A stretch of 64,000 bases of DNA from Sphaerolaimus hirsutus. Taxonomy: Eukaryota; Nematoda; Chromadorea; Monhysterida; Sphaerolaimidae. Under the pieces are notes generated by a model, which was given only the letters and a program-made list of their open reading frames with translations, did not search any database and was not told where the DNA came from. The stretch's first letter is position 1; each line of letters starts with the position of its first letter. This document shows, piece after piece, positions 1 through 11,785 of the stretch. Position numbers and translations under genes: made by a program. Where the stretch lies: assembly GCA_964036195.1 (NCBI GenBank), contig OZ038450.1:28522794-28586793 (forward strand), in the 5' to 3' direction.

Positions 1-1228
1 TTGAGCAGCAGCCAATCGTGCCATGGCCTTAGCTACCGCTTGATAAGCCAAATGTTCCTCAGATGTTAACAACGCCATTTCCTCAGTCAAAATTCTCGCC
101 AATTCATCAACAGGTATATCAAATGCATATTCTTCAAACGCTTCGTCCAAATTAACACGCTCATCAAATTCAACGGGTGCATCACGCCGGCGCGACAAAG
201 CATCAGCCAATTCGTTACTTTTCCCACGCAAATGCTTAAAAGTAACTTGATATGATTGAATAGCAAGCGCAAATCGGTGCAAACCCGTATGGGGATGGGT
301 TTCCAAATTTGGATTTTTCACCCATGAAATACTTTTCGCATCAGTCCAAACTTCAAACGGCCGACCCGCTAAATAACAATGCCAATTGCGTATGCTCTCA
401 AAAATAGCACATGCTTCTTGCGTAATTGCAGGCCATCGGGATTGCGCTTCAGAAAGTTTTCGACTATAAAATGAACACGCATGCAAAGCGGCGGCAGGTT
501 CAGCGCGTTGTACTAAAATGCCAGCTAATGCAACTTTAGAAGCATCGGTAATAATTATGAACGGTTTACTGGGATCAGGATACTGTATACAGGGACTTTC
601 AGCCACCATCACTTTCAACTTATTAAAAGCTTCCAAAGCGGCGGGGTTCGCATTTAAATCTACGGGAGTACTTCCGCTATACTTTTCAGTTCCTAATTCA
701 GTTTTTGTTCGAGTTAAATTAGACAAAGGAGCGGCATATTCAGCACATTTATGAATTAATCTCCGGAAAAACCCAACGGCACCCAAAAACGCTTTAACTT
801 CATGCACACACACAGGTAGCGGCCAGTCACTCAAATACTTTCGCTTATCATCCGGTATACAAATTCCTTCACGCCCTACCATATAACCCAGGAATTTAAC
901 AGCAGTTGTGCGCGCGAAAAAACACTTTTTTGGGTGTATTTTAAAACTGCTACTTATCAAACGCGACAAAACCTGACTTATATCACTCAAATGATCTTCC
1001 CATGACCTACTGTAAATGAGCAAATCATCTATATATACCAACACATTTCGATGCAATAATCCAGCCATTGTAACTTCAAAACAGCGCTGCGCTAAAGCCG
1101 GGGAACACTTTAATCCCATCGGCAAGCGTTTCATCTGAAATTGACCAAAACAATTACGAAACGACGTAATATGTCTATCATCCGGATGCAGCGCAATGTT
1201 GTAAAACGCTTGATTGATATCGACACTG
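1..1228 (-). CDS. RT palm and RNase H of the same element, in the shifted frame, partial
   Basis: Continuation of the polyprotein in another frame after a single-base shift at 1231-1235. The frame is open to the window edge. Visible motifs: RT motif A (SSVDINQAF) immediately after the shift; the catalytic YIDD box at 1024-1035; the RT thumb/connection (FLGAVGFFRRLI) around 770; RNase H with first Asp in IITDASKVALAG near 545, an acidic EACAIFE near 415, and a later Asp in VWTDAKSI near 345; then a Ty3-like KSNELADALSRR motif near 200. Integrase is not in the window. No further stop was found, so only one lesion separates the two parts. Confidence 0.85.
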
Positions 1229-4200
1229 CTAAAAATATTTGCAACTGTGCAATGACTCTATTGTATCGTCTAATCTGGGCAGCGGAAATTGGGGAGCGTG
1301 AACTACTGCATTTAATCGTCGATAATCTATCACCATGCGCTTGGCACCATCCGGCTTAGTAACAACTAATGTCGGCGCGCAGTACGGACTCGTACTGTGT
1401 TCAATGACGTCATGCTCAAGCAGGCAACTTAAATGCTTTTCTAAGTACTGCTGGTCATCCAAACTCAACCTATACATTCGACACGCGACCGGAATTTTAC
1501 TAGTCAACTGAAGTCGATAATCAACCAATTCACTGTATCCCAAATCATACTTATCCCTGGCGAAAGCATCCTGATGAGTCAAAATTAACTCTTTTAATTG
1601 CTGGCGCTTAATTTCGTCCAATTCAACCGGTACTTCAAAATCCATTTCCCTCCCATCGGCACAAACCACTTTCATAGTCGTATTCGCCGCTTTTGAAGGT
1701 ACAGTGCCCTTCGTTGGTACTTTTTCCTCACTAGCTTCAAGTATAGTATCGGTAAAACTCATATCACGCTCGCGGCACTCTCGCACCCACTCAGCAGGCG
1801 GATCACCTCGACGCACTTGTAAAACACACTCCACTGGCTCTACGATGGCAATTTTCTGGCCCACCTGCAACTTTACTGGCACCTCAGTCACATTAACACA
1901 CCTCACCGGAAATAATTCACTCGCGCTTTCATAAACAGCATTAGCTGCAAACACACCCGTTTTCACATGAAATTCGTTCAAAGGCTCAATCGCAAACGTC
2001 AATTCATCAATTGGTTCAGATAATTTCGCACTAATTATCGTTTCATGCCGCGGCTTAATTTCAGTCGGTTCAGTCACAACTGCATAAATATGCCGTTCTT
2101 GCACTACAGGCGACGGGTTGTCAAAAGGCACAGTCAACTTTTTACGCGCATCGCCACTCTCAATTCGCAACTCACGCGCAGGCATATCAATAACCATATG
2201 CCTCAATACATCAGCGCCTAATAAAATGTCGTCCGACAAACCGCTAATCACCTGAAATACAATAGAAAACGCTTTCCCGGTAATCATCACTTGAAGTTCC
2301 AGCTGACCCTCAATTTGCAATTTGCATTGAGATGCGCTTTGCAATCCCCCCACAGGCGTGACCTCATCAAACGCTATGCAATTATTTCGATGCCTAGCCA
2401 ACACCAGCGGGCTGCACAATGACCTCATCGCACCTGTGTCCAACAGACACCTTTTGTATTCATTCCCCTCAATTTCTACCGTAATCGACGGACTATAGTA
2501 AATTGGCACGAGTTCTTTACGCTTAGCCGTAATACTTTTGATGTTCGCAATTTCTTCACTGGTCAGCGTGACTACATTCACCTTTTCCATGACGGCAGAA
2601 CCTTTAGGAACGCGCAACGGCGGCAAACGCTTAAATCTACTCACTGGCGTTTCTTCAATATCGGCGCCATACCCTGAACTATCAGCGTCAGCGCTAACTG
2701 GATTTAACTTTTGCGGCGGTGTCACGGGGGTCGCACCCCTTGCAGGATTGCGCCTATTTTCTATCGCTAACATGCGATTTAATTGAACCCGCAACACTCT
2801 CATTTTTATCCAATCACACACTGTGAACACTAAATACAACACCAGTTCACACAAAGCGGGCAGAATATATCTCAAAAACACGGAAGTGCACATTCCAGCG
2901 ATAAATCCCTCAAGAAAATTTCGCACGGTCAAAATCCACTCATCTGACACTCCTTTTTTTTTAACAACGCCACCACTTGGAACACCCAGGGCGTCAACAC
3001 TTGCAAAAAACGTAAATAGACAGCACAGGAAAAACACACGGTTCAACACACTGGGCAACATACTCGGTTCCGACCACGTTCGGTACAAAGTTGGCACGCT
3101 CGCTTCACAATAATCGGACAACACATACAATTCAGAGTCAGATGACGTTCGCGACAAACTAATGTCCGGCGGTTCACACATAAATGTATGCATGGTCAAT
3201 TCTAGCAGCGCTTCTAACTTAACGTACGTCAACGTGTCCTCAGGGTCATCATGCGGATGCTCATCAGCATGCTCACAAAACCCGCTTATATTCAACCCCT
3301 GCAAACCCATGTGTTGCAATTGAGCCCACCACTTTGTTCGAAATATCATGCTATCTAACGAACGCGCATAAACCCAAGGCATAATCCAAGCCTCTCTTTC
3401 GAGCATGAATTGATGTTCTTGAGGCGTTATTTCAGGCGGATTGCATGGATCCTCTGCTTCCTCATCTGAACTTTCAAGACCCGGTACAACCCTAATCATG
3501 CGCACATATTCCTTACTTTCTTGCACGCTGCGTGCATGATTCACTGAGTTCGCAGACACGCGCGTCGGATTTAACGCAGTCAATTCAGTTGACGGAGGGG
3601 CCGCAATGGCCATTTGCGATGATTGAACTTGTTGCACTGGAGACCAACTAGTAGTTGACACTTGCGCGGGAGGGGGATAATACAGGTAAGGCGGCGCTTG
3701 CATGGAATATACAGGTTGCTGTGCAGAGCGCATCATATTCGCTGGACCTCTGAAGTTATTCATCGGTCGCTGCGGCGGCCCGCGCCGAAAATTTCTAAAG
3801 CGCGCTCTTTCCTCTTCTGTCAATTTAGGACAATCAGAGCGAAAGTGATCATCTGCCCCACATTCATAACAGCCCTCATCAAATTTACGCGGCCTAAATT
3901 TGGAAACTGGTTTCGCAGCATTGTTACCTATCAATTGCTTTTCCAAGTCAACTAAACGCTTATCCTTATCCTCTAACTGCCTAGAAAGTTCTTCCAATTT
4001 CACTCGCTGTTCCTCAAACTTTGGATTTTCCGCCGCCGCCGGAACGGGCGGGGAATTTCCGAAAGCTCCCGCACCCCCTAAAGCAAAAATTCGCTCGATT
4101 ACCGAATTGGTGGCTTCTGAAACTAATTCAGCGTTGGATTTTGACTTTTTCTTACCACCCACTTTGTCCTTATCAATTTCCAGAAAACTTTCTTGCGTGC

Positions 4201-5626
4201 GCGCATTATTGACTACGTCTTGAAACTTAGCCCCAGCAGTAATAGATACATTCCTACGGATGTCAGGATACAATCCACTGACAAATTTCGCCACTGCCAT
4301 CTTTTCGCGTTCAATTTTTGAAAGTTTCGGAAAAGCGCGTTTTATAATCTTCTCCAGCCGCACTGACCAATTTAACACATCTTCATCTTCGCCCTGCTCA
4401 CTACTAATCACTTCCCTTTGCGCATGATGCTCCGAAATGGGGTTAGTATAATAACGTTCCAAAGCGTCCATAAACTCCTCATAATTCAAATTAATCAATT
4501 CACTCTTATGCGACATGTAAATCGAACGCGCGCTGTCACGCAAATAAACCGGAAGCAGCGATTTTCGCTCATCCGTCGGAATTTGCAACGCCTCACAAAC
4601 TGCGTCCCAATTTTTACGCCAATCAGCAAATTTATCATCAGCGCGCCCCTTAAAAGGTATCACCTGTCCAGTAAGCGCGGTCATGGCAGCAGCATAACCC
4701 TCCCTACTAGTAGCAATCATACTCACAGCAGGTATAGGTGGTGTGGTAGCGGTAGAGCACCCTCCCGAATTAGAAACAGCGCTAATTATAGAATTAATCG
4801 CTTGCATGTCAGGCTTTTCTAAATGAATATACTCAGCAAATGCATTAATCGCGTCCGCAATTTGACTCACATCATTTCGCAAATTATAGCAGTCAACACC
4901 TAACTTTACTAATGACACTAATTTTTCGTCATTATCACTCATGTTCCCATTTTCCAAAGAACTCATGGGTCGCTGATTATACAAATAAGCGGCAATACTC
5001 ACCGTTTGAGTCACAACCTGACTAAGGTTCCATTCTGACCCCTGAACCGAATTCCCCACTATCGACGAATTAATTTGATTCAAAGTCAAATTTTTCGCTT
5101 GAATCAACAATTGCACCACATCGGGACCCGTGTTCACACCACTACCGCTCGCATGCGCCATACTCAAGGTAGAATACCGGAAAAACACACACTCACTCGA
5201 CGACTGGGTACTCGCGCTTCGGTACCCGGCACTCGCGCTTCGGTGCCCTAACTTACTTTGCCCTACGGTCGGGAATGGCACCTCCGCACCCGCACTTGGC
5301 TTGCCTTGCTCACAGGTCGGGAATGACTCCTCCGCACCTCTTTCAGGGACCGGTCCTTCCGCGTCCACCCAGCAGTTGACGTCAAAGTCGTTAGGTTCGT
5401 CACTCAACTCAGCGGTTCCCGGTTCAGAACAGTGCGCGTCCGTACTGAACTGAACCGATTTCGATTTTTTCTTACTTTTCCGCTTTTCCCTTTTTTGCCC
5501 ACTAATAATTTCGTCAGTTTCGCGTCCCAAAACAAAAATATCCGTGCTTATCGGTTGCGTCGATCGGGTAGCCTTCCGTTCCTCCAGCCGGGCGGTGGTT
5601 CGTTTGTTCTCACCAGCGATTGTCAA
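1229..5626 (-). CDS. Gag-protease-RT (N-terminal part) polyprotein of the Ty3/gypsy element
   Basis: Open frame of about 1,465 codons. The first in-frame ATG is at 5161 (protein starts MAHASGSG), so the true Gag start is probably there; the 155 codons upstream have no ATG. Domains by position: retrotransposon capsid about 4650-4150; CCHC zinc knuckle (C-x2-C-x4-H-x4-C) starting at 3871; retropepsin with LLDTGA, the DTG at 2432-2440; start of RT (PYCAPTLVVTKPDGAKRMVI) near 1370. Two strongly hydrophobic stretches lie between knuckle and protease (about 3050-2985 and 2917-2816), not usual for Ty3/gypsy. The frame ends at a TAG (1229-1231) produced by an A5 run (1231-1235 on plus) just where RT palm motif A should begin. 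Gag packages the RNA; protease cleaves the polyprotein. Confidence 0.88.
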   Translation of the reverse strand: MTIAGENKRTTARLEERKATRSTQPISTDIFVLGRETDEIISGQKREKRKSKKKSKSVQFSTDAHCSEPGTAELSDEPNDFDVNCWVDAEGPVPERGAEESFPTCEQGKPSAGAEVPFPTVGQSKLGHRSASAGYRSASTQSSSECVFFRYSTLSMAHASGSGVNTGPDVVQLLIQAKNLTLNQINSSIVGNSVQGSEWNLSQVVTQTVSIAAYLYNQRPMSSLENGNMSDNDEKLVSLVKLGVDCYNLRNDVSQIADAINAFAEYIHLEKPDMQAINSIISAVSNSGGCSTATTPPIPAVSMIATSREGYAAAMTALTGQVIPFKGRADDKFADWRKNWDAVCEALQIPTDERKSLLPVYLRDSARSIYMSHKSELINLNYEEFMDALERYYTNPISEHHAQREVISSEQGEDEDVLNWSVRLEKIIKRAFPKLSKIEREKMAVAKFVSGLYPDIRRNVSITAGAKFQDVVNNARTQESFLEIDKDKVGGKKKSKSNAELVSEATNSVIERIFALGGAGAFGNSPPVPAAAENPKFEEQRVKLEELSRQLEDKDKRLVDLEKQLIGNNAAKPVSKFRPRKFDEGCYECGADDHFRSDCPKLTEEERARFRNFRRGPPQRPMNNFRGPANMMRSAQQPVYSMQAPPYLYYPPPAQVSTTSWSPVQQVQSSQMAIAAPPSTELTALNPTRVSANSVNHARSVQESKEYVRMIRVVPGLESSDEEAEDPCNPPEITPQEHQFMLEREAWIMPWVYARSLDSMIFRTKWWAQLQHMGLQGLNISGFCEHADEHPHDDPEDTLTYVKLEALLELTMHTFMCEPPDISLSRTSSDSELYVLSDYCEASVPTLYRTWSEPSMLPSVLNRVFFLCCLFTFFASVDALGVPSGGVVKKKGVSDEWILTVRNFLEGFIAGMCTSVFLRYILPALCELVLYLVFTVCDWIKMRVLRVQLNRMLAIENRRNPARGATPVTPPQKLNPVSADADSSGYGADIEETPVSRFKRLPPLRVPKGSAVMEKVNVVTLTSEEIANIKSITAKRKELVPIYYSPSITVEIEGNEYKRCLLDTGAMRSLCSPLVLARHRNNCIAFDEVTPVGGLQSASQCKLQIEGQLELQVMITGKAFSIVFQVISGLSDDILLGADVLRHMVIDMPARELRIESGDARKKLTVPFDNPSPVVQERHIYAVVTEPTEIKPRHETIISAKLSEPIDELTFAIEPLNEFHVKTGVFAANAVYESASELFPVRCVNVTEVPVKLQVGQKIAIVEPVECVLQVRRGDPPAEWVRECRERDMSFTDTILEASEEKVPTKGTVPSKAANTTMKVVCADGREMDFEVPVELDEIKRQQLKELILTHQDAFARDKYDLGYSELVDYRLQLTSKIPVACRMYRLSLDDQQYLEKHLSCLLEHDVIEHSTSPYCAPTLVVTKPDGAKRMVIDYRRLNAVVHAPQFPLPRLDDTIESLHSCKYF

Positions 5627-5650
5627 ACGGTGATCAGTCGCCTGAACTCA

Positions 5651-8300
5651 CTGGGAATATTAAACAAACCACTCGCTGCTACCAGTTGTCATGAATTTTC
5701 ACCGGCTACTTTTTACTCAACCAAATTCCACTATGGCAAACTGCCAAGTTTTACCGATCTCACACCTACTCGTTGGATGAGCGACAAAGTAAGGCAACGG
5801 AAAAGCGACTACCGATTGAATTCGCAACGCACAATGGTGAATTCACCGAAGTGAATATCACAGGTGTACGCTACGTCAATTAAGTTAGCTTTTTAGCGAA
5901 TGGCGTTTTTATCAACGCACCAGCAATTAGTTGAATGTCTAATTTACACCAAGGGGTCCGAAGTTTTTAGAAGAGATTTTATTTTAGGCAATTTTTTAGA
6001 CTCAGAATTCACACATTTAGATAGAACACAGGGAACACACTGAGAGCGAGTTTCTAACCAGCGGCACAAAACCTTCGAAAAAACTCCAAGAAAATGAAAC
6101 CGAAGCAATTTCGACTGAATCGACCCCTACTCTAAATTACGGTACGCTTTTATACGCAACAACATAAGCCAAGTCCAGACAACACTTCCACATACCACGA
6201 GAAGCATGCTTACAAACGACTTTACAGACACACGGAATTTTAAAACGGGCATACCTAAAATTATTCACGGCGTCAGTTTACAGGATACGTCGATCAACTA
6301 CACAAAAACACAAAGAATTCACGCGCCAAAAATCGGGTTGGGAACAAGAGCGAGGATAAAAATAGAAAAATAAGAAAATGAACGAATGCGACAAGAATAA
6401 AAAGAACAGGAAAAACACACGAGATACTGTAAAAACTTGTTTTAGCGCGAAAAAAATGGCGGGCGATTCAAATTTTACTCAGCGAACTCTACCGAAATCC
6501 CAAAACCACCTCCACGAACGGGGAAACACACAGCAATTAGCGAAACAAATAAACACGCGAACAGTAATCCCATCAGCAAAAAGAGCGTATAATAAACGAA
6601 AATGACGTTGATATCCAAAGCGTAAGAAGCACACGTATTATTAATGCACAACGAAAAAATGTCGTAAGTGGGATAATCCATGATAAGATTAGGATACCGG
6701 TAAGGCGAATGGAATTAATTTCCACACTGACTGTCAAGGAAAAAATGAATTACGGTACCGTTTTAAAGACTCTTAGCGGAAATTCTATCAGAGTGATTAA
6801 ATAACTACGCACTCAAATCAGATCACCTTTACACTTATCAAAATATTCGGGGAAAAAACAGGAAAAACAAGCGGCTTATTATTTCATCTCTTTGTATAAT
6901 AAAGATCAACCACGAAATTTGCATAAATTCCTAAATATCCAAATGTCAAGTTATCAGTTTTCTAGGGGAAAGGGAAATACAAAAAAAATCAATCTAGGAT
7001 TAGGTAGATAAAAAAAATAGCGAAGTTGCAAACGTAAAATCAAATAAAAATTAACATACTCGAGTTTTACCTATTCCCTACCAAACCTAAAGTTAAAATG
7101 AATATGAAGTCGGTATAACGCTTAACAGAAATACGAACGCAAATGATTGGCAACTTGAAAGTTTATAAATTTCAATCTTTGTAGCTTAAATGCATGTTTA
7201 GATTGCATGACTTTTTGAAGTTTAAACTAAAAAAAAAAAAAAACAAACTCAAGTGAATCCACTGCCACATGCCGAAACGCAACAGCCATTAACTACCGAA
7301 GGCACTTATCACGAAAATGACCACTCTCGCTGCTACACCACTCATTCTGCTACCAGAATATTAATTAGTCAGCCACGGCTTTTTGATCCCATACTCACTG
7401 TGCAAAAACCACACCCCGACAATACCGAACTGCTCAACTCACTCAAAAATAGGTACACTTGTCACTGTATGGGTGCTTGTTTCGATGAGATCGGCGGACT
7501 GGGCTGTTCTCACAACAAGCCAAGGGAGTAGGCATTTAGACATGCGATCATGCCTGTCGAGTTAGACTCGATTCTTTTAATTACCTCTCATTTTCAACAC
7601 CAATCATCATCGCACCTCTATAATCAGTGTACCTTTGTAAAATCGCATGTAAATTAACTTTTGTTTCCCAATCCGGAAATGCAGGAATGCACAGTACATA
7701 CTAGATCAATAGCCGCGACCCTCACGTCAAAAAAAATGCAACGAAAGTTAGTCAAAATTCAACCTATGTGCCCTCAGTTATCACTGACCATTCACGCACT
7801 ACGACACGTAACTGCAGCGTCACTCTTTTTACTTAGAGAAAATAACTGAAACTTTGTTATGCAATCCAAACCGCTAGTAAAAAATTACTTTTAAATTAAA
7901 CTGTCACAATTAAAATTGTTGCCAATTCACTTGTCTCACTTTCTTAAAAAAAACTACCTAATTAAAAAAATCTAAACAAATAAAAACAACTATTTACATC
8001 ACAGCGTCAACTTTGTGTCAGATCCTCAATACCTCCAATCCTTTCCTTGGCCAGAAAAAACACACATAACACAATGGGGCACCGGAAAAACGGAAATGCA
8101 CGTTGCCACGTTGCCAACGTAGCGCAGCGACGTAGCCGAAAACGTCAACGCCACGTTCGCCCACCGAATCGCCCAAAACCATCGTCGAAGTAGAACTGAA
8201 ATGTTTAAATTATTGTAAGCTCGGAAGTGTAAACAACCCTCTACATAAATTCATTAAGTGAACTATATATACATTTACACTTAAAATTTTTGAAATTTTA
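5651..8300. other. Non-coding stretch beside the retrotransposon; LTR/leader not resolved
   Basis: Probably contains the 5' leader and LTR of the minus-strand element, but I could not fix the borders. It holds an A-rich tract near 7230-7245, a short CpG-rich patch near 8095-8165 and no convincing ORF. The small open frames here show no recognisable protein and no splice context. Confidence 0.4.
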
Positions 8301-9536
8301 CAATTTTTGGACACCCACTTTTGCTCACACCAGGTTCCATTTTTCCGGTCTATTCCATTCATTCACACCAGGGGATCAATCAATTCAATACGGTATATAC
8401 CAGTGAGGAAAAAGGACATGATTTTTGTGGCGGCACGACTTTTGATCCGAATCCATGAGCCAACTGAACCAGAATGTAGGATTTTTAGGGGGGGGGGGTT
8501 TCTGTCCGAATCTACATCTGGGATGCGCTATGGATTTGACTTTTGAAGTTGGATAGGAAATGCATGGAAATGAGGTTTTAAACGTTATACGTTTGAAGGC
8601 TGATACGTTTACTGATGCGTGGCGATTCAATTAGCACTTGAAAAGTTACGTCGCTGTTATATGTTACTTTTCCCGTTGGCTTTAAGTTCCGCTGATCTAT
8701 TAATTAAGTTCCAAATCGCAAGCACATTTCGCAGATTTTTATAATTTGACACTTTAATTCCACGCCAAAATTGATCCATTATAAATCTGGTTCATTCTTC
8801 ACCAATGCTACGACAAAGTTTTCTCCCCCCCCCCCCCCGAAAAAAAAATCTTGAACGGAACGGAACGAAATGAATGCACGCTGTGGATGCATGCAAAACA
8901 AACTGTAGATATTGTATTTAGCTCAACTGCATTTGGGCATGCTTTTCTATTTATGTGCACATACAACTTTCCACAGAGCTATCTTCACATACATATAGCT
9001 TACTGAGTTCATGTTTTACAGCGATATATACCATAACCCATCTGAATTAGGAACCTATTTTTTGTTGTTTTTTCATTAAATATATTTATCACATCGTTTT
9101 CCGTGTGGGTGAATTTAGCTAAAAATTGAATTTCGCATGTGCGTTTATTCATCAGAATATGGTAATAGCTTCAGTAAAGCGATCGACATAAATATGATAG
9201 CTGCACCCGGACGCACTAAAAGCACATTCATAGTATATCTTGGGTTTTCATCAGTCCTTTAGAAATAATTTACATTTTTATGTGCACTTTATATTTATAG
9301 TTTCATAACTCCCATATATCCTGCATCCAGTTAAGTGACAAGTTTCAGAAAAGTTTCAAATTCCCTGTCGAATGTTTCGATGCGTTCGAAACTTTAACAC
9401 TTTCCCATGGCGAGAGAATTTCGATATTTTTAACCACGACATGACCGCCCTGAAATCGGTCACAAACCGTTCGATTTTGGTTACACGGAACACAAAAATT
9501 CCAAAACGTAAAAATTTACATCGAGTAAAAAATTCA
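8301..9536. other. No gene or clear repeat seen
   Basis: AT-rich DNA with a G run near 8490-8500 and a C run near 8824-8839. No domain, RNA gene or paired terminal repeats recognised. Confidence 0.4.
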
Positions 9537-9832
9537 AGACCCTGTAAAATGTTCCTTTAAAAGGTCAAGTGTGATGGAAAGTGTCAAAAGTCATGTAAAA
9601 TGCCCTGGAAAATGGCAAGCGTACGCGTAACAGGTGCCACTCCCAGACCCTGTAAAATGCCATGTAATTTGAAAAATGTCAAACAATGAGTCAAAAGTCA
9701 AGTAATATGCCCTGGAAAATATTAAATGTCATGCAAACGTGTGCCATTTTCCAGGGCATTTTACATGACTTTTGACACTTTCCATCACATATCACATTTT
9801 ACACGTAATTTCACAGGCTTCGAACGTGCCCC
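9537..9832. mobile_element. Foldback MITE family A (ends near CAGGTGCCACTCCCAGACC), copy 1, complex
   Basis: Starts with a remnant (AGACCCTGTAAAATG, 9537) followed by a second end CAGGTGCCACTCCCAGACC at 9631. Arms carry TGTCAAAAGTCATG and its complement CATGACTTTTGACA, with GTGCCCCCAGACC near 9827. Family A copies are palindromes of about 150-220 bp with the word order CCCAGACCCTGTAAAA, GTCAAATGTCATGCA, AAGTGTCAAAAGTCATG, GCCCTGCAAAATGGCAAC, then the reverse complement. No coding capacity. Confidence 0.75.
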
Positions 9833-10015
9833 CAGACCGCAATTTTCAATCCGCTCAATTTTCGCCGCCCAAACTTTCATCGCAAAACATGGAGCAATTT
9901 TTTGGAACTGCCGGAAGCTAAATCGCATGCAAAGCGTGCAGCTGGGCTGAAACTTTGAGTTTGACTCCATACAAATGTACGCTTTGATAGATGACACTGC
10001 ATGGAGTGGGTGGAT

Positions 10016-10076
10016 AAGTGGCGCTTGGAGGAGCGCCATGGTTTATGGCGCTGGCGCCATTGTGGCGCCATGGCTT
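10016..10076. repeat. GCGCC-rich palindromic patch
   Basis: Overlapping copies of GGCGCC and GCGCCATGGCG. The same motif recurs at 19995-20300, 29110-29300, 39563-39632 and 58045-58130. It stands out against AT-rich surroundings. Confidence 0.6.
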
Positions 10077-10140
10077 TTTGCTATTTTGTGTATTTTTGCG
10101 CTGGGCGTTTTTTAATGGTTTAAATGAGGGAAACAGGACG

Positions 10141-10271
10141 TACCGTATTTACTTGAAATTACCTCCCCCCGAAATACCCCCCCCCATTGAAAAACCCCAT
10201 CGTTTAAACCTCCCTCAAAATTTTCACAATGAAAAATAAACCCCCTGGGGGAATGTAGAGGAAATAAGGTA
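10141..10271. mobile_element. MITE family F (TACCGTATTTCCTCGAAATACCCC ends), copy 1
   Basis: Left end TACCGTATTTACTTGAAATTACC, right end GAGGAAATAAGGTA, with C-rich then G-rich interior. Family F copies begin and end with TA and have inverted ends that run into CCCC/GGGG tracts. TA borders with this kind of end fit a Tc1/mariner- or pogo-type MITE, but no transposase was seen. Confidence 0.7.
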
Positions 10272-10560
10272 ATTGTATTTTTTACACCAGAAGATTGAGG
10301 GACGCGGTTCAAAAAGCACCCTATAAAGTGACAAATTTCAGACAAAGTTTCAACTTTTCTATCAATTTTCTTACGTGGTAACTGGAATTATTTTTGGCAC
10401 TTTACAGTACATTGGAAACTTTTTACTTGACAGCATACCGATAATTTGGAACTTTATCCTAAATATTTGTTGTGCCATACATCGCAAAGTTCATGGAGCT
10501 TTTCCACTATGGATACACATATATTTTTTGTCTCAAACTGAACCCCAATATGTATTTAGG

Positions 10561-10755
10561 TATACTCGGCGGACCGCAAAGTAAGTGCAGAATCCTACCA
10601 TAGTTTAATGAATAAAATCTTGTGATAAATTTCGTAATTGATTATTCCATAGTAAAAACGAAATATTTTGATGAAACCACTGTAAAATTTGTGGTTCATT
10701 ATTCAGATGCATTATGGTAGGTTTCCATACTAAGTGTGATGTCCGCCGAGTGTAT
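10561..10755. mobile_element. MITE family J (TATACTCGGCGGAC ends), short copy 1
   Basis: Left end TATACTCGGCGGACCGCAAAG, right end GATGTCCGCCGAGTGTATA, about 195 bp. The interior has AATCCTACCATAGTTTAATGA and its counterpart ATTATGGTAGGTTTCCATAC. Same ends at 23096-23296 and at the borders of 16493-19039. Confidence 0.75.
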
Positions 10756-11785
10756 ATTTACATAAATACATGTGTAGCACTCAAATGGATTTGACAATCT
10801 AGTAGATTACCCGCCCATGTTGAAAGACGATTTTATAGTTTGGTTTAATACAAGCAGAGCGAACACATTTGAATCGATTTGAAGCTAGAAATTGTACGGA
10901 TTGAATAAATAATTAAAGCCTTTTTCTTTGTTGTGTGCTTTTCATGTGCCATTCATGTGTATATAGCTTTATTTTTTATCTAAAAAATTATCAAATATTT
11001 ACAACTCAAAGAAAGTGTTACATGTAAAGTAATAACTACCTGCCATGACAGTAAATGACTTACCTATCAATATTATTTTCAGTGATTTCATTTGCATTTG
11101 CATGCTTCACAAACATATCACATTTTAACAAAACCTGGAACATGAGCCACCATCATGAGCATAATGTATTTTTACGGTGTGGTTCAAATTTTGAAAAATG
11201 GAGAAATTTGTCTTGTCATGCAATTTTGGGATATTGAACAATTGAACTGTGTTTGTTTGTTTGGTGAATTCAGTTCAGGGATATTTTCAGAGGCTTAGGC
11301 CACAGTTTATGTAAAATTTATGTTTTAACATCAAAATAAAGACGGAATAGGTAGTCTTTTTTTTCACGCCACATTAAATAGCCATCACTAGAATTGAATT
11401 TGGCTCATAATTTTCATGTTACATAATTCATCGAAATACGGTAGCACTTTTTGTATCGTATTTATATAAATAACGCGATCATTTTTTTTTGTAAAAAAAT
11501 TCAATTCCAGCTAAACAAACCAAGCTTTGAAAAATCTGTAACAAAAACACTTCCATTTTCCATTGGATCACGCACTACATTATATCACACATAACATATT
11601 TTTCTGTTAACCCTAGGCATGTGCAAACATGTGCATCTAGAGTGGTGCAAGGTTGTGTCACCCGTATTAGGTTAGCAGAGACAAAACACTGAGAGGTTTC
11701 TGGCCCAGATATTCATGTAGAACACACTTTTATACCCATTTACCTACCTACTTACATATTCATGGATTTTTTACCCATGTATAAT

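Larger units (their letters stand above)
1..5650 (-). mobile_element. Ty3/gypsy-type LTR retrotransposon, left side cut by the window edge
   Basis: Minus-strand element with the order Gag capsid, CCHC zinc knuckle, aspartic protease, reverse transcriptase, RNase H. That order, with RT before the missing integrase, places it in Ty3/gypsy. Integrase and the 3' LTR would lie beyond position 1. An in-frame stop at 5648-5650 marks the upper limit of the coding frame. I searched 5651-8300 by eye for a 5' LTR (TG...CA ends) and a tRNA primer-binding site and could not place either. The coding part has only one lesion, a frameshift at 1231-1235, so the copy is young or the lesion is a sequencing error. 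Confidence 0.9.

Noticed and set aside
7253-7849. Small plus frames right of the retrotransposon
   Set aside because: No domain; more likely LTR or leader sequence of the minus-strand element.
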